This document shows, piece after piece, positions 1 to 7,048 of a stretch of DNA of 39,972 bases. A program made the translations under genes and the position numbers. The stretch spans positions 1-39,972 of IMG/VR virus record IMGVR_UViG_3300045125_000014; one strand, given 5' to 3'. Below the pieces are notes generated by a model that was given only the letters and a program-made list of their open reading frames with translations, ran no database searches and had not been told where the DNA came from. How positions within the stretch are numbered: the stretch's first letter is position 1; each line of letters opens with the position of its first letter. This DNA is from a virus.

Positions 1-76
1 CTATCGCCGTAGCGAATCTTTGAAGCATCTTTTAGCGTGACTGTTGCGCCTGATGGAAGTGTTACTTTTTAGACAT
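1..76 (-). CDS. Tail assembly chaperone, N-terminal part (gene continues at the right window end)
   Basis: The start is the ATG at 76..74, placed by a GGAGG ribosome site 5 to 6 bases upstream. After adding one A to the AAAAA run at about 66..70, the frame reads MSKKVTLPSGATVTLKDASK and runs off the left edge. Joining base 1 to base 39972 keeps the frame open through the segment at 39972..39738, giving one protein of about 103 aa. The opening T-L-P-S-G-A pattern is typical of siphoviral tail assembly chaperones, the small proteins that coat the tape measure during tail assembly. The gene lies between the tail tube gene and the tape measure, the standard position. The missing A is most simply a homopolymer sequencing error. 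Confidence 0.75.
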
Positions 77-155
77 ATTGCCTCCGTTGTTTGTGCCTTC
101 CTGCCTATCTTACTAGAGGAACCGGAGCGCGGATAGCGGGGAAGGCGTACCGTTA
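77..155. other. Short non-coding gap between tail tube and chaperone
   Basis: About 79 bases hold the chaperone ribosome site (GGAGG at about 81..85) and no convincing gene. An alternative frame of the tail tube could stop at 112..114 instead of 156, which would shrink this gap; indels prevent a decision. Confidence 0.4.
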
Positions 156-1190
156 TCAACCAAATCGACCCCTGTTCTGAGCCTTTGTTACGCGTAGGTT
201 CGCTGAAGCCTTTGCGTTCTTCAATACCCACTTGATTGGTGAGAATCCAGCGGTTGAACCTGCATCAGTTGTGTTGGATTGACCATTCAAATCAATAGTG
301 ACCTGAACAAAATCTTCTCCACGCTCAATCACGTGCGGCTGTGTAAGCACCCTTGGTGATTGTTGCTTGTAGTTGTAGTTCTGATGCGCCTGTTCCGTAG
401 TTCCAGTTAAGAGACAATGGCAGGCTGTGTATTTGTTCAGGAAGCGTGTTAATTCTGTATCTGCTTCCATTAGGAAATGTAATCTTTCCAGTTACTTCCA
501 AAGGTCCAAGGAACACATTGGTAAGGATTCTGAGTTGTTGCTGATTCCGTACACTAGGTGTTACAGGGCGCGGTCATGTCAATGTTGCCTGTCATTGCGG
601 TTGGCAACAGTTGAACCACCAATGCTTACAGCGCCACGCCAAACTGGTGTTGGTAGAACTGTGCTGAATGATGGTGTTGGGTCAGATGTTGTTACAGATT
701 CCCAACCTGTTGATTTTGCGTCATACTCCAACATTCCATCTGCGTTGAAACGCAATGAAAATCGGAGAACTGACAACCAGGATACTGACGGACATTTACA
801 GCGCATAGAAGTCTGTAAGTGTGTAAGAGATTGGCTGTGCGTCTGCACCACTATGTTGTGCTGTTAAGCAATGATAATTGTGTGGGTGTAAGGTGCGCTT
901 GCGCCTGTTGTAGCAACAGAACCCAAAAGACCTGCGATTGCGTATCCAACTGTGTCAGCGAATACTGCGCCGCCAAAATCAAATGTTGAGCGCTGTGCGA
1001 CCTTGAATCTGGTTGTAATTCAAAAACATTGGAACCGCGTAGCCCTTTGGTCATAGAGCGGGTCAATAATGTCTTGTGGTTTTAGTGCGTCTTTAGCGAC
1101 TGGGATAAAATCCGTTGCCGCTACTGGTGTACCTTTGGTAACTTCTTTAGCAATACCAAGGTAAGAGCGTACCGATGCTTGTAATGCCAT
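156..1190 (-). CDS. Major tail tube protein
   Basis: This gene encodes the protein that polymerises into the tail tube. Frame repairs give about 345 aa starting MALQASVRSYLGIAKEVTKG, then a P-L-Y-D-Q-G-L-R-G-S motif, an FDFGGAVFADTVGYAIAGLLG segment, Y-P-G-C-Q-F-S-D-F and a C-terminal SPIKWVLKNAKAS motif, all matching actinophage tube proteins. At least five single-base breaks occur, at about 1040, 860, 580, 500 and 390, so no single uninterrupted frame shows the whole protein. Start ATG at 1190..1188 follows a GGAGAG ribosome site inside the stop of the preceding gene. It sits between the tail terminator genes and the chaperone. The exact C-terminus, near 156, is uncertain because of the indels. 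Confidence 0.8.
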
Positions 1191-1194
1191 TTAT

Positions 1195-1386
1195 TCACTC
1201 TCCTGATTTCTTGTCTGACGCGGCAGACGGGGTTGTTGTTGGTGTTGGTGCTACTGGTTTTGCCGCGCCACCTGCAACAAAATCAGGGTGGCTAAAACCT
1301 TCAGGCGCATCAACAATATCGCCTGGTTTGACGACTCCAAGCGCGGGAAACACGCGTTCCTCATGTCCTTTGTATGTGAGTTTCAT
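1195..1386 (-). CDS. Small conserved phage protein upstream of tail tube
   Basis: This is an intact 63-aa frame beginning MKLTYKGHEERVFPALGVV. It carries K-P-G-D-I-V-D-A-P-E-G-F and H-P-D-F motifs, then a low-complexity tail rich in Pro, Thr and Ala with a charged end (DKKSGE). Short proteins with this pattern (a KPGD.v.AP core) are common in siphovirus head-tail joining regions, but no biochemical role is established to my knowledge. Its stop codon region provides the ribosome site of the tail tube gene, and it follows the tail terminator after 9 bases, so the three are translated as one unit. A head-tail interface role is inferred from position only. Confidence 0.7.
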   Translation of the reverse strand: MKLTYKGHEERVFPALGVVKPGDIVDAPEGFSHPDFVAGGAAKPVAPTPTTTPSAASDKKSGE

Positions 1387-1395
1387 TCATGCTCC

Positions 1396-1884
1396 TTATG
1401 CTTGAATCATCTCTGTCACCTCAAATTCTAACTCAGCAAAGATGTCTGTAGCGCCTTCTTTGTTAGTGCCGGGTTCCCCATAGCGACCAATAATGACGGG
1501 TTCAGCACCTTGCCAAACTAGAACTCCCGTAGCATCACCAAAATTATGGTCACTGCGTAACCGTTCTTTGATGTTGTCTATGAGAATATCAAAATCATTC
1601 ATTGCATCTTGTGATTCAGGGTGCAGTGAATGTACATATAGTTGAAGAATTACGGTGTAATCAACACGCTTCCAACCATTGTGTGCGCCTCCGATTGCTA
1701 GGCGGTTTTCTCTTTCTTGCGCAATATGTACCACGCAAGCAGAACGGGTCATTTGTCCAGGTAATGCGTTTATCTGAAAATTGATGCGCTTTGGAAATGC
1801 CGTAAAGACTTGATTGAGATTTTCTATCGGGGGATTGCTGATGAACTTTGACAGCGTTTCCCGTACCCCTACGCGGCCTCCCAT
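1396..1884 (-). CDS. Tail terminator / tail completion protein
   Basis: The frame encodes 162 aa, MGGRVGVRETL to VTEMIQA, uninterrupted. The C-terminal half has a D-x-F-G-D-x-x-G-V-L-V-W-Q-G-A-E-P segment followed by R-Y-G-E and an E-L-E-F-E-V-T-E ending, the pattern of proteins that cap the tail tube and join it to the head. Length is normal for the family. The start ATG overlaps the repaired stop of the head-tail adaptor (TAATG), which indicates translational coupling. The assignment rests on gene order (adaptor, this gene, small gene, tail tube) plus these motifs. An alternative is another neck component of similar fold. Confidence 0.65.
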   Translation of the reverse strand: MGGRVGVRETLSKFISNPPIENLNQVFTAFPKRINFQINALPGQMTRSACVVHIAQERENRLAIGGAHNGWKRVDYTVILQLYVHSLHPESQDAMNDFDILIDNIKERLRSDHNFGDATGVLVWQGAEPVIIGRYGEPGTNKEGATDIFAELEFEVTEMIQA

Positions 1885-2766
1885 TAGCGAATCCTGCGAT
1901 AGAGATTGACCATATCAAGCGCCAAATTAACCTCACCCCGCATAGCGTTGATTGTTGCCAATGTTTACGGTTGGTTGTGTAGTTAGATTCATGGTCATAG
2001 AAGCATCGCCGCGCTGTTTGATAAATGCGCTAGTCATAAGAATCGTTGCTTCTTTGATTGCAAAAGGCATGTTGCTAAATCCTGCACCTGTGTGGCCAAA
2101 GGCGAGAGGTGCAGTTAGCGGAACTGTTGTTGAGCCATAAACATAATTATTAGCAACGGTTACAGACTCAGCACTAGCCCCATCAATGATTCTGTAGGTT
2201 TCCCCTGCCAATATGCCTGAAGGGTTCACTACGGTCAATGTAGAGGCTCCCAAGGCCCCTGTGCAGACCGTGTTTACATATCCAGCAATGTAGGTGTACT
2301 TGGTGAATAAGGGCGTGCGAGGACCGTAGGAGCCAAATGCAAGCGGGCCTTGTGATGTGTAGGTTGTGTTGATTTGGCTCAACGGAATAACTATTTGTTG
2401 TGATTCAAACCAGCACTGAGAAGGGTCGTTCAGTGTCTGTAAGTTATTAGGGCTTGTTCCCCATTGAAAATTTGATAAGGAAATGATTGGATTTTTATTT
2501 GGGTGTAAAAATATGTAACCCTCACCGCTCATGCGTACTCGCTGAGTTTCAGTGATTGGGTTAGCGTGCAAATCCTGATTGAGATACTCATTTAGATATG
2601 AGGTGGCGCGTAAGATTACGCGGGCTAATTCTGCGTCTTGTGCGTTTGCGTTTCCGCCTACAACTAAGTTGTTGTAATCAAGCGATGTCGGGGCGTTTTT
2701 GTACTCTGCTACCGTGATATATGGTTGCTCGTTAAAACCTGTTTGAGAGGTTACGCCCACTGTCAT
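1884..2766 (-). CDS. Head-tail adaptor (connector) protein
   Basis: The protein starts MTVGVTSQTGFNEQPYITVAEYKN and is about 293 aa after repair. Its N-terminal helical region (A-E-L-A-R-V-I-L-R-A-T-S-Y-L-N) and middle W-G-T-S-P-N-N region match gp6-type adaptors that bind under the portal. As written, it stops at about 1933 after N-N-Q-R-Y-A-G. Removing one G from the GGGG run there extends it to the ending A-L-D-M-V-N-L-Y-R-R-I-R, a typical adaptor C-terminus, with a TAATG overlap to the tail terminator. About residues 150 to 230 contain a beta-rich stretch with many Thr and Val, perhaps an inserted domain. Position directly after the head genes supports the call. Confidence 0.65.
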
Positions 2767-2768
2767 TG

Positions 2769-2927
2769 CTATTCTCCATCTCGCTGTGTGTCGGTGGCTT
2801 CATGTCCACAACGCCCACATTTGCGGAACCAACCATCAAACCCACATTGTACGCAAGTAAATCCTCTTTGCCTGTCGCCATGAGAATAAGGATTTAACGA
2901 TGCTTCAAAAAAACCTTCACGCTTCAT
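2769..2927 (-). CDS. 52-aa zinc-ribbon protein in the head operon
   Basis: This small gene encodes MKREGFFEASLNPYSHG onward to ATDTQRDGE. Two cysteine pairs, C-V-Q-C and C-G-R-C-G-H, form a probable zinc-binding knuckle near residues 25 to 42. The start ATG at 2927 overlaps the end of the preceding 42-aa gene by 11 bases, and the stop lies 2 bases before the adaptor start. Many actinophages carry a tiny zinc-ribbon protein beside the capsid genes; its role is unknown. It could help head maturation or bind host factors, but nothing here decides this. Confidence 0.65.
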   Translation of the reverse strand: MKREGFFEASLNPYSHGDRQRGFTCVQCGFDGWFRKCGRCGHEATDTQRDGE

Positions 2928-3045
2928 TGCTTACTGCGTGAGCCTTACTTTCTACATTGTATAAACCTGATTTATCGGGTCTGTATTCTTTACCGCCAAT
3001 AACGGTTTCTCTTACGCCCCTATCAGGTGCTACAAATCTTCCCAT
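2917..3045 (-). CDS. 42-aa head-region protein
   Basis: The frame begins MGRFVAPDRGVRETVIGGKE and ends A-V-S-N-E-A. The start at 3045 follows a perfect AGGAGG ribosome site 5 to 6 bases upstream. It is the first gene after the major capsid protein and a strong hairpin, and it overlaps the zinc-ribbon gene. It has no recognisable domain. Similar short proteins with an R-G-x-x-x-x-x-I-x-G-x-x-Y pattern are frequent next to capsid genes of actinophages. Possible roles are capsid decoration or connector assembly, both inferred from position. Confidence 0.65.
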   Translation of the reverse strand: MGRFVAPDRGVRETVIGGKEYRPDKSGLYNVESKAHAVSNEA

Positions 3046-3061
3046 TTTTGCCTCCTATATT

Positions 3062-3099
3062 AAGAGAGCGCGACTTTTCAAATATGCCGCGCCCTCTCC
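3062..3099 (-). terminator. Hairpin after the major capsid gene (partial terminator or mRNA stabiliser)
   Basis: Read on the minus strand, GAGGGCGCG and CGCGCTCTC arms pair with one G-U wobble around a 14 to 15 base loop, and TTAATAT follows. The U-tract is weak, so partial termination or 3-prime protection of the abundant capsid mRNA is more likely than a full stop. It lies between the capsid stop (3114) and the next ribosome site. Confidence 0.55.
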
Positions 3100-3113
3100 T
3101 AACTATTTAGTTG

Positions 3114-4783
3114 TTATGCAGGAATGATTCCATTTACTACACCATTCCATGCAGGAGCGGTGCAGAAGAAGGTTCCACGGAAGTATGTGGAGAAGTCGTA
3201 TGAGAACTGTACGACTGGCCACTGAATACCCATGTAATCCTGAACCATGAAGTTTGCCCATACATCTGATACCTCAGTATCAGGAATTGGCAGAGGTGAA
3301 GGATAGGACTGGGGCTACACCCTGGTTCAACCATGGGTGAACCATTAGAGTCCACTGCCTTACCTGTTACTTCATTCTGTAGGCCTGTGACGATGGAACC
3401 GTAGGTTACTCCGTCTTTTCCTGGCTCTTGGATTGTCAAACGGTAGTTAGCAGTTGAGCCGCTCTTGATTGCATCAGAGAGTTGCTTACGGTCATTACCA
3501 TTTAGAAGAACTAGGTCAGGGTCAGCCTTTACATTTTGGTACATAGTTGCAAAGACATTTTGGAATTCAACGCCTGGGTTAGCAGTGCTGAATGTGCTGT
3601 TGATGTTGTTGATTGCGCCTGAAATTGAAGGATTCAACACGGTTGGAAGAATTCCGTCATAACCAGTTGCGTATGCAGAAGTATCTGCAGTAGCGCGTGA
3701 TGCAGCGGCTCCTGTTGTGCTAAATACAACCTGATTTGCAAGTGTTGTGGTTCCTGCTCCACCAATGGTGAATGTGCCAGGAGCCTTTAAGGTTCCCTGG
3801 TACTTCAAGTTAGCAAGACCAGTTGCAGTTCCAACATAGATGTTGTAACCGAGTGCGCCTGTTACTGGGGTTGAAACAGTAACTGTTAGAACATCGCCTG
3901 CGCCTACAACTTCAGATACTTCAGCGGCGGCGATTGACTCACCAAAGCCGTTACCTGAAACACCTGCGTCTGCAGTTACAGTGATGTAATAAGTTGTTGC
4001 TGTCAAAGCAACCTGACCTGAACCTGCGACTGGTGAAGCCTTGGTGAAGGTTGGTGCTGATAGTGCGCCTGAGTAACCTGATGCGGTTCCTCTTGCGAAT
4101 AGCATCATTCTTTCTTCCATCAACATTGTTGCATAAAGTGTTGATGTTGATGACAACTGGCGTAGGTCCTGGTATCCAAGGCCTGAGAAGTTAGCATCAA
4201 ATGTAACGCTGTCAGATAGTGAGTATGAGTTGTATGGCAATACTAAGTCATCTGCGGCATAAGAAATCTGTGGTCCACGCTCTAGTGAGAGTGCGCCAAA
4301 TGAATTTGTTGTGCTTTGTGTGACTCCTGGCCAAATGTTTCCAACTCCGCCTGTACCTGTACCTGTGTAACCAAGAATTCTCTTGACACGGTGTGAAGTA
4401 CCGACACCCTTCTTACGAGGGATACGGTTACGGAGAGGTGTTGGGCGTGGGGTAAGCATCTTTGCAGGTGCTTCCAAATCAAACGCCGCGAATGATGTTG
4501 ATAGTGGAGAGGTTGTTGTGATTTCCTTCTGAATGTCTTGCATCGCCATTCTTTGTGCGGCAAGAGCGTTCTGAAGGCCACTCATGGCATCAGGAGCGAG
4601 CGACTTGTTTGTTGCAAGTGCTTCCAATGCAGACACTGGGTCAGCCTTAGGTGCTACACCAGGAACGGTGCTTGCATTGCTAAGTGACTTATCAAGTGTT
4701 GCAAGGTAGTCCTCATGACGCTGAGCGGCTTCTACTGGTGATACATCACCAAATAGGTCCGTTGCGCGTGGCATTTCAGCCAT
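3114..4783 (-). CDS. Major capsid protein, HK97 fold, with Ig-like insert
   Basis: The start MAEMPRATDLFGDVSPVEAAQ follows an AAAGGAAA ribosome site. The protein is about 556 aa after repair. The N-terminal third (about 1 to 115) is helical and is probably a scaffold-like delta region. The core has R-V-K-R-I-L-G-Y, L-S-L-E-R-G-P-Q-I-S-Y and M-E-E-R-M-M-L-F-A-R-G-T, as in HK97-fold capsids. Residues about 240 to 355 form a beta-rich segment with T-T-Y-Y-I-T-V-T-A and G-Y-N-I-Y-V-G-T, resembling an Ig or FN3-like domain that would protrude from the shell. Near 3320 a missing C in a C-run shifts the frame; the repaired end reads P-D-T-E-V-S-D-V-W-A-N-F-M-V-Q-D and stops at 3116..3114. It follows the scaffold and protease genes. 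Confidence 0.85.
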
Positions 4784-4812
4784 TGTCGGATTTCCTTTCG
4801 TTGTTTGGTTTA

Positions 4813-5815
4813 TTACTTGCTTTCGGCAGTCGCTTTAGCAAGGAATTCCTTTGCTAATGTCGCATAGCCTTTTGCAAGTGTAGGGTCAGTTGTTGCTTGT
4901 GCTTTCGCGTTGTATGCGGCGGCTTTGTAAGCATGTCATTGCTTGTTTCGCTCACTGGTTTTGCAGTGCGCTTTGGGCCACCAGCCACTGCGGAGATTTA
5001 GCCTCAGCCAACTCAGTTTCCAAACGACTTGCCTTTGACTCAGCGGCCTCTTTTGCCGACATGAGGTTCTGCAATGTCTGATTTGATTTTCTGTGTCGCG
5101 CTCTTGATTGCTTCCTCTACTATGGCTTCAACATCTACTGCTTTTCATCAGTAGAATCTTCTTTTACATCTTCTTCTGCAGGTACTTCTGTATCTGCAGG
5201 AGCGGCTTCATCAGCCTTATCTTCAACCGCATCTGCTTCTGCAGACTTTGGTGTTTGGTCAGGTGTGTACATCTCAGCGGTTGTTACATGTGATGGCTTT
5301 GCAACATTGGCAAAATCATTTGTAGTTGTTAAACCGTGGTCAGTGCCTGGTTGATTGCAACCGCACTCAAGGCACTTTGAAATATCTGCAGACTTCTCTG
5401 CTTCTACAGGCTTGTCAGTATCAGCCGCTGTGTATTTATCCCAACACTTAACAGCATCATCATCAGCCATGCCTGCTTCTTTGCAACGCTTCATAAAGTC
5501 AGCGCGCTTCTCGTCTTTCTTAGGCTTAATATCTTTTGGAGCGGCGGCCTTTGCCTCTACATAAGTTTCTTCTTCCACAACTTCTCCTTCTGCTTCTTCC
5601 CCTTCAAACCATGCAAAGAGGTGATGGACTGCGGCGAGCAGATGAGCAATAGAAACTTCCTCATTGTGGTCCTCATCGGCCATTTCTTTTGCTTCAATGG
5701 CGATAAGTTCTGCCAGCGCTTGACGGGCTTTGTCGTATGTTGCTTTATCAAATTTGTTCAATTCTGCAGGGGTATAACTTTTAGCCATATCAAGAATTTC
5801 ACTGGCAAGTGCCAT
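4813..5815 (-). CDS. Scaffold-like head assembly protein
   Basis: The start MALASEILDMAKSYTPAELN is fixed by an AGGAGG ribosome site; about 334 aa. An N-terminal helical part is followed by a very acidic, Ala- and Glu-rich middle containing a C-L-E-C-G-C cysteine cluster, then a helical coiled-coil-like C-terminus (S-R-L-E-T-E-L-A-E-A-K). The final residues are A-K-G-Y-A-T-L-A-K-E-F-L-A-K-A-T-A-E-S-K. At least three single-base breaks occur between about 4930 and 5140. An acidic, coiled-coil protein between the protease and capsid genes fits a scaffold that is degraded during head maturation. No family match is certain, and the cysteine cluster is unusual for a scaffold. The start overlaps the protease stop by 17 bases. 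Confidence 0.6.
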
Positions 5816-6374
5816 GTTTTTCCTCCTGTAGAAATGTTGGTTCTGATTGTAGATTATTTTCTGAATTATTTTCTGAAACTTCATGTAATTCTTCTACCTG
5901 CACTACAGTGTCATCAGCACCTGCAGACTTAGCCAAAACCAACTTAGCGTTTGGATTGGCAGGGCGGTCCACTAGAGATACTTCAACAATCTGACCATCA
6001 ACGATGCGGCCATTCATTGCGCTCTTGTCGCGGGTTACGCGTGGGTTTTTGATACCGATTGAAAAGCCTTTGAGTACGCCATTCTCAACTTTCTTTACTG
6101 ATACAGGGTCCACAACGAGGGCTGTAATGTAATGCCCATCTTCTTTTGCTTCATATTCTTGCGCTACGCCTGCGGCAATGTTGCTGTGTTGCTCACGGAT
6201 ATTGCCGCCTGTTTGGAACCAATGTGGCATTGCACGCTTGAGCCAATCAGCATCGCAAATCTGTTGGTCAATATCTAAGGAATCATCTGTGGCTTTGCCA
6301 TACACCGTAAGAGTTCCATCTGAATTCTTATCCGATTTTTCAATCCCAAAGAATTGTGTTGTCAGATTAGCCAT
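5799..6374 (-). CDS. Prohead serine protease
   Basis: The ATG at 6374 follows AAGGAG; the product is 191 aa, MANLTTQFFGIEKSDKNSDG onward. It shows V-Y-G-K-A-T-D-D-S-L-D-I-D, a conserved histidine in N-I-R-E-Q-H-S-N, then K-G-F-S-I-G with the likely catalytic serine, and E-V-S-L-V-D-R-P-A-N-P, all standard in HK97-type capsid maturation proteases. The enzyme cleaves scaffold and capsid N-termini after procapsid assembly. The C-terminal 35 residues are acidic and Asn-rich and overlap the scaffold gene. The gene is intact. It follows a small head gene and precedes the scaffold and capsid genes, the usual order. Confidence 0.85.
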   Translation of the reverse strand: MANLTTQFFGIEKSDKNSDGTLTVYGKATDDSLDIDQQICDADWLKRAMPHWFQTGGNIREQHSNIAAGVAQEYEAKEDGHYITALVVDPVSVKKVENGVLKGFSIGIKNPRVTRDKSAMNGRIVDGQIVEVSLVDRPANPNAKLVLAKSAGADDTVVQVEELHEVSENNSENNLQSEPTFLQEEKHGTCQ

Positions 6375-6698
6375 AGTTGATTTCTCCTTGCTTTCTTCTT
6401 GTCTAATAATTTTTTCGCCCAAGCCCAACCTGAATCGCCGCCCCAAAGGAGCCATGCAATCTTTCCGTTAGACGGTTTAGAAGCGTTGTTCCAATCCTTA
6501 CCTTTTTGTCCACTTCGTGACGGGCAAAAAAGAATTCATGCGCTTGATGGTGGAGAGAGATAACGCGCTTCCGTTAGCAATATCTCTAGCCCTGGCAATG
6601 CCTACCGCTGTACCGCCACGCCCATGCTTCTTGCGTAATTCTAGTCCTCTGCGGGCGTTACTGCGTACTGATTGCGGGGCTACAAAACCATCAGGCAT
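6362..6698 (-). CDS. Conserved head-region protein with RHEVDKK...GWAWA motif
   Basis: The frame starts MPDGFVAPQSVRSNARRGLE. After one base is restored at the AAAAAGG run near 6505, it continues R-H-E-V-D-K-K-G-K-D-W and W-L-L-W-G-G-D-S-G-W-A-W-A-K-K, ending N-Q-L-W-L-I; about 112 aa. I recognise this short basic domain (A-R-x-I-A-N-G, S-x-S-T-I-K-R-M, F-x-R-H-E-V-D) as recurrent in tailed phages near portal, protease or polymerase genes; its activity is not known to me. Its stop lies inside the protease gene, and its start abuts the previous stop (TAAATG), so it is co-translated with head genes. Confidence 0.65.
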
Positions 6699-6878
6699 TT
6701 AATCCTCATCTTCTATAACAGAAAACTTTGGTGTAACTGTACCTAATTTTTCCATAGCCCTGCGGCGTTTATCTAATTCAGCAATAGCACCTTCTACGCC
6801 AAATTTAGCCGATTCTGAAACTACTTGTAATGTTTGTTCAGACCAATCAATACCTTCTGTGCAATCTGCGTCTTTCAT
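6699..6878 (-). CDS. 59-aa acidic/helical head-region protein
   Basis: An uninterrupted frame encodes MKDADCTEGIDWSEQTLQVV through a charged helical stretch (A-I-A-E-L-D-K-R-R-R-A-M-E-K-L-G) to V-I-E-D-E-D. Start and previous stop overlap as ATGA; the stop abuts the next start. I recognise no domain. Its place between the minor head protein and protease genes suggests a minor head-assembly role, by position only. Confidence 0.6.
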   Translation of the reverse strand: MKDADCTEGIDWSEQTLQVVSESAKFGVEGAIAELDKRRRAMEKLGTVTPKFSVIEDED

Positions 6879-7043
6879 TCTTTTCCTGCACCGCCTTCCA
6901 ATAACCGTGAGATAAAAGGTTGTCTAGTAATTTTGATGGGTAGGCTTTGCCATCAGCATCAACAATGTGCGCGTAAATCATGTCGCCATCTTCTTTATCA
7001 GCACTATTTTTGCGCCATCTGCTCTGCGATAAATTACAGTCAT
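6875..7043 (-). CDS. Small head-region protein of about 56 aa
   Basis: The start ATG at 7043 gives MTVIYRRADGAK. With two single-base repairs it continues D-G-D-M-I-Y-A-H-I-V-D-A-D-G-K-A-Y-P and ends R-L-L-E-G-G-A-G-K-E, sharing an ATGA overlap with the next gene. The ending fits a coupled small gene better than the unrepaired frames, which stop inside the region. No domain is recognised. It immediately follows the repaired stop (7051..7049) of the long MuF-type gene. The frame is moderately uncertain because of the indels. Confidence 0.5.
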
Positions 7044-7048
7044 AATCA

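Noticed and set aside
1-60. Terminal redundancy between window start and end
   Set aside because: The first and last 60 bases do not match each other; the ends simply abut within one gene.
427-867. Plus-strand open frame of 146 codons
   Set aside because: It is antisense to the tail tube gene, lacks a ribosome site and encodes a Cys/Arg-rich random-looking protein.
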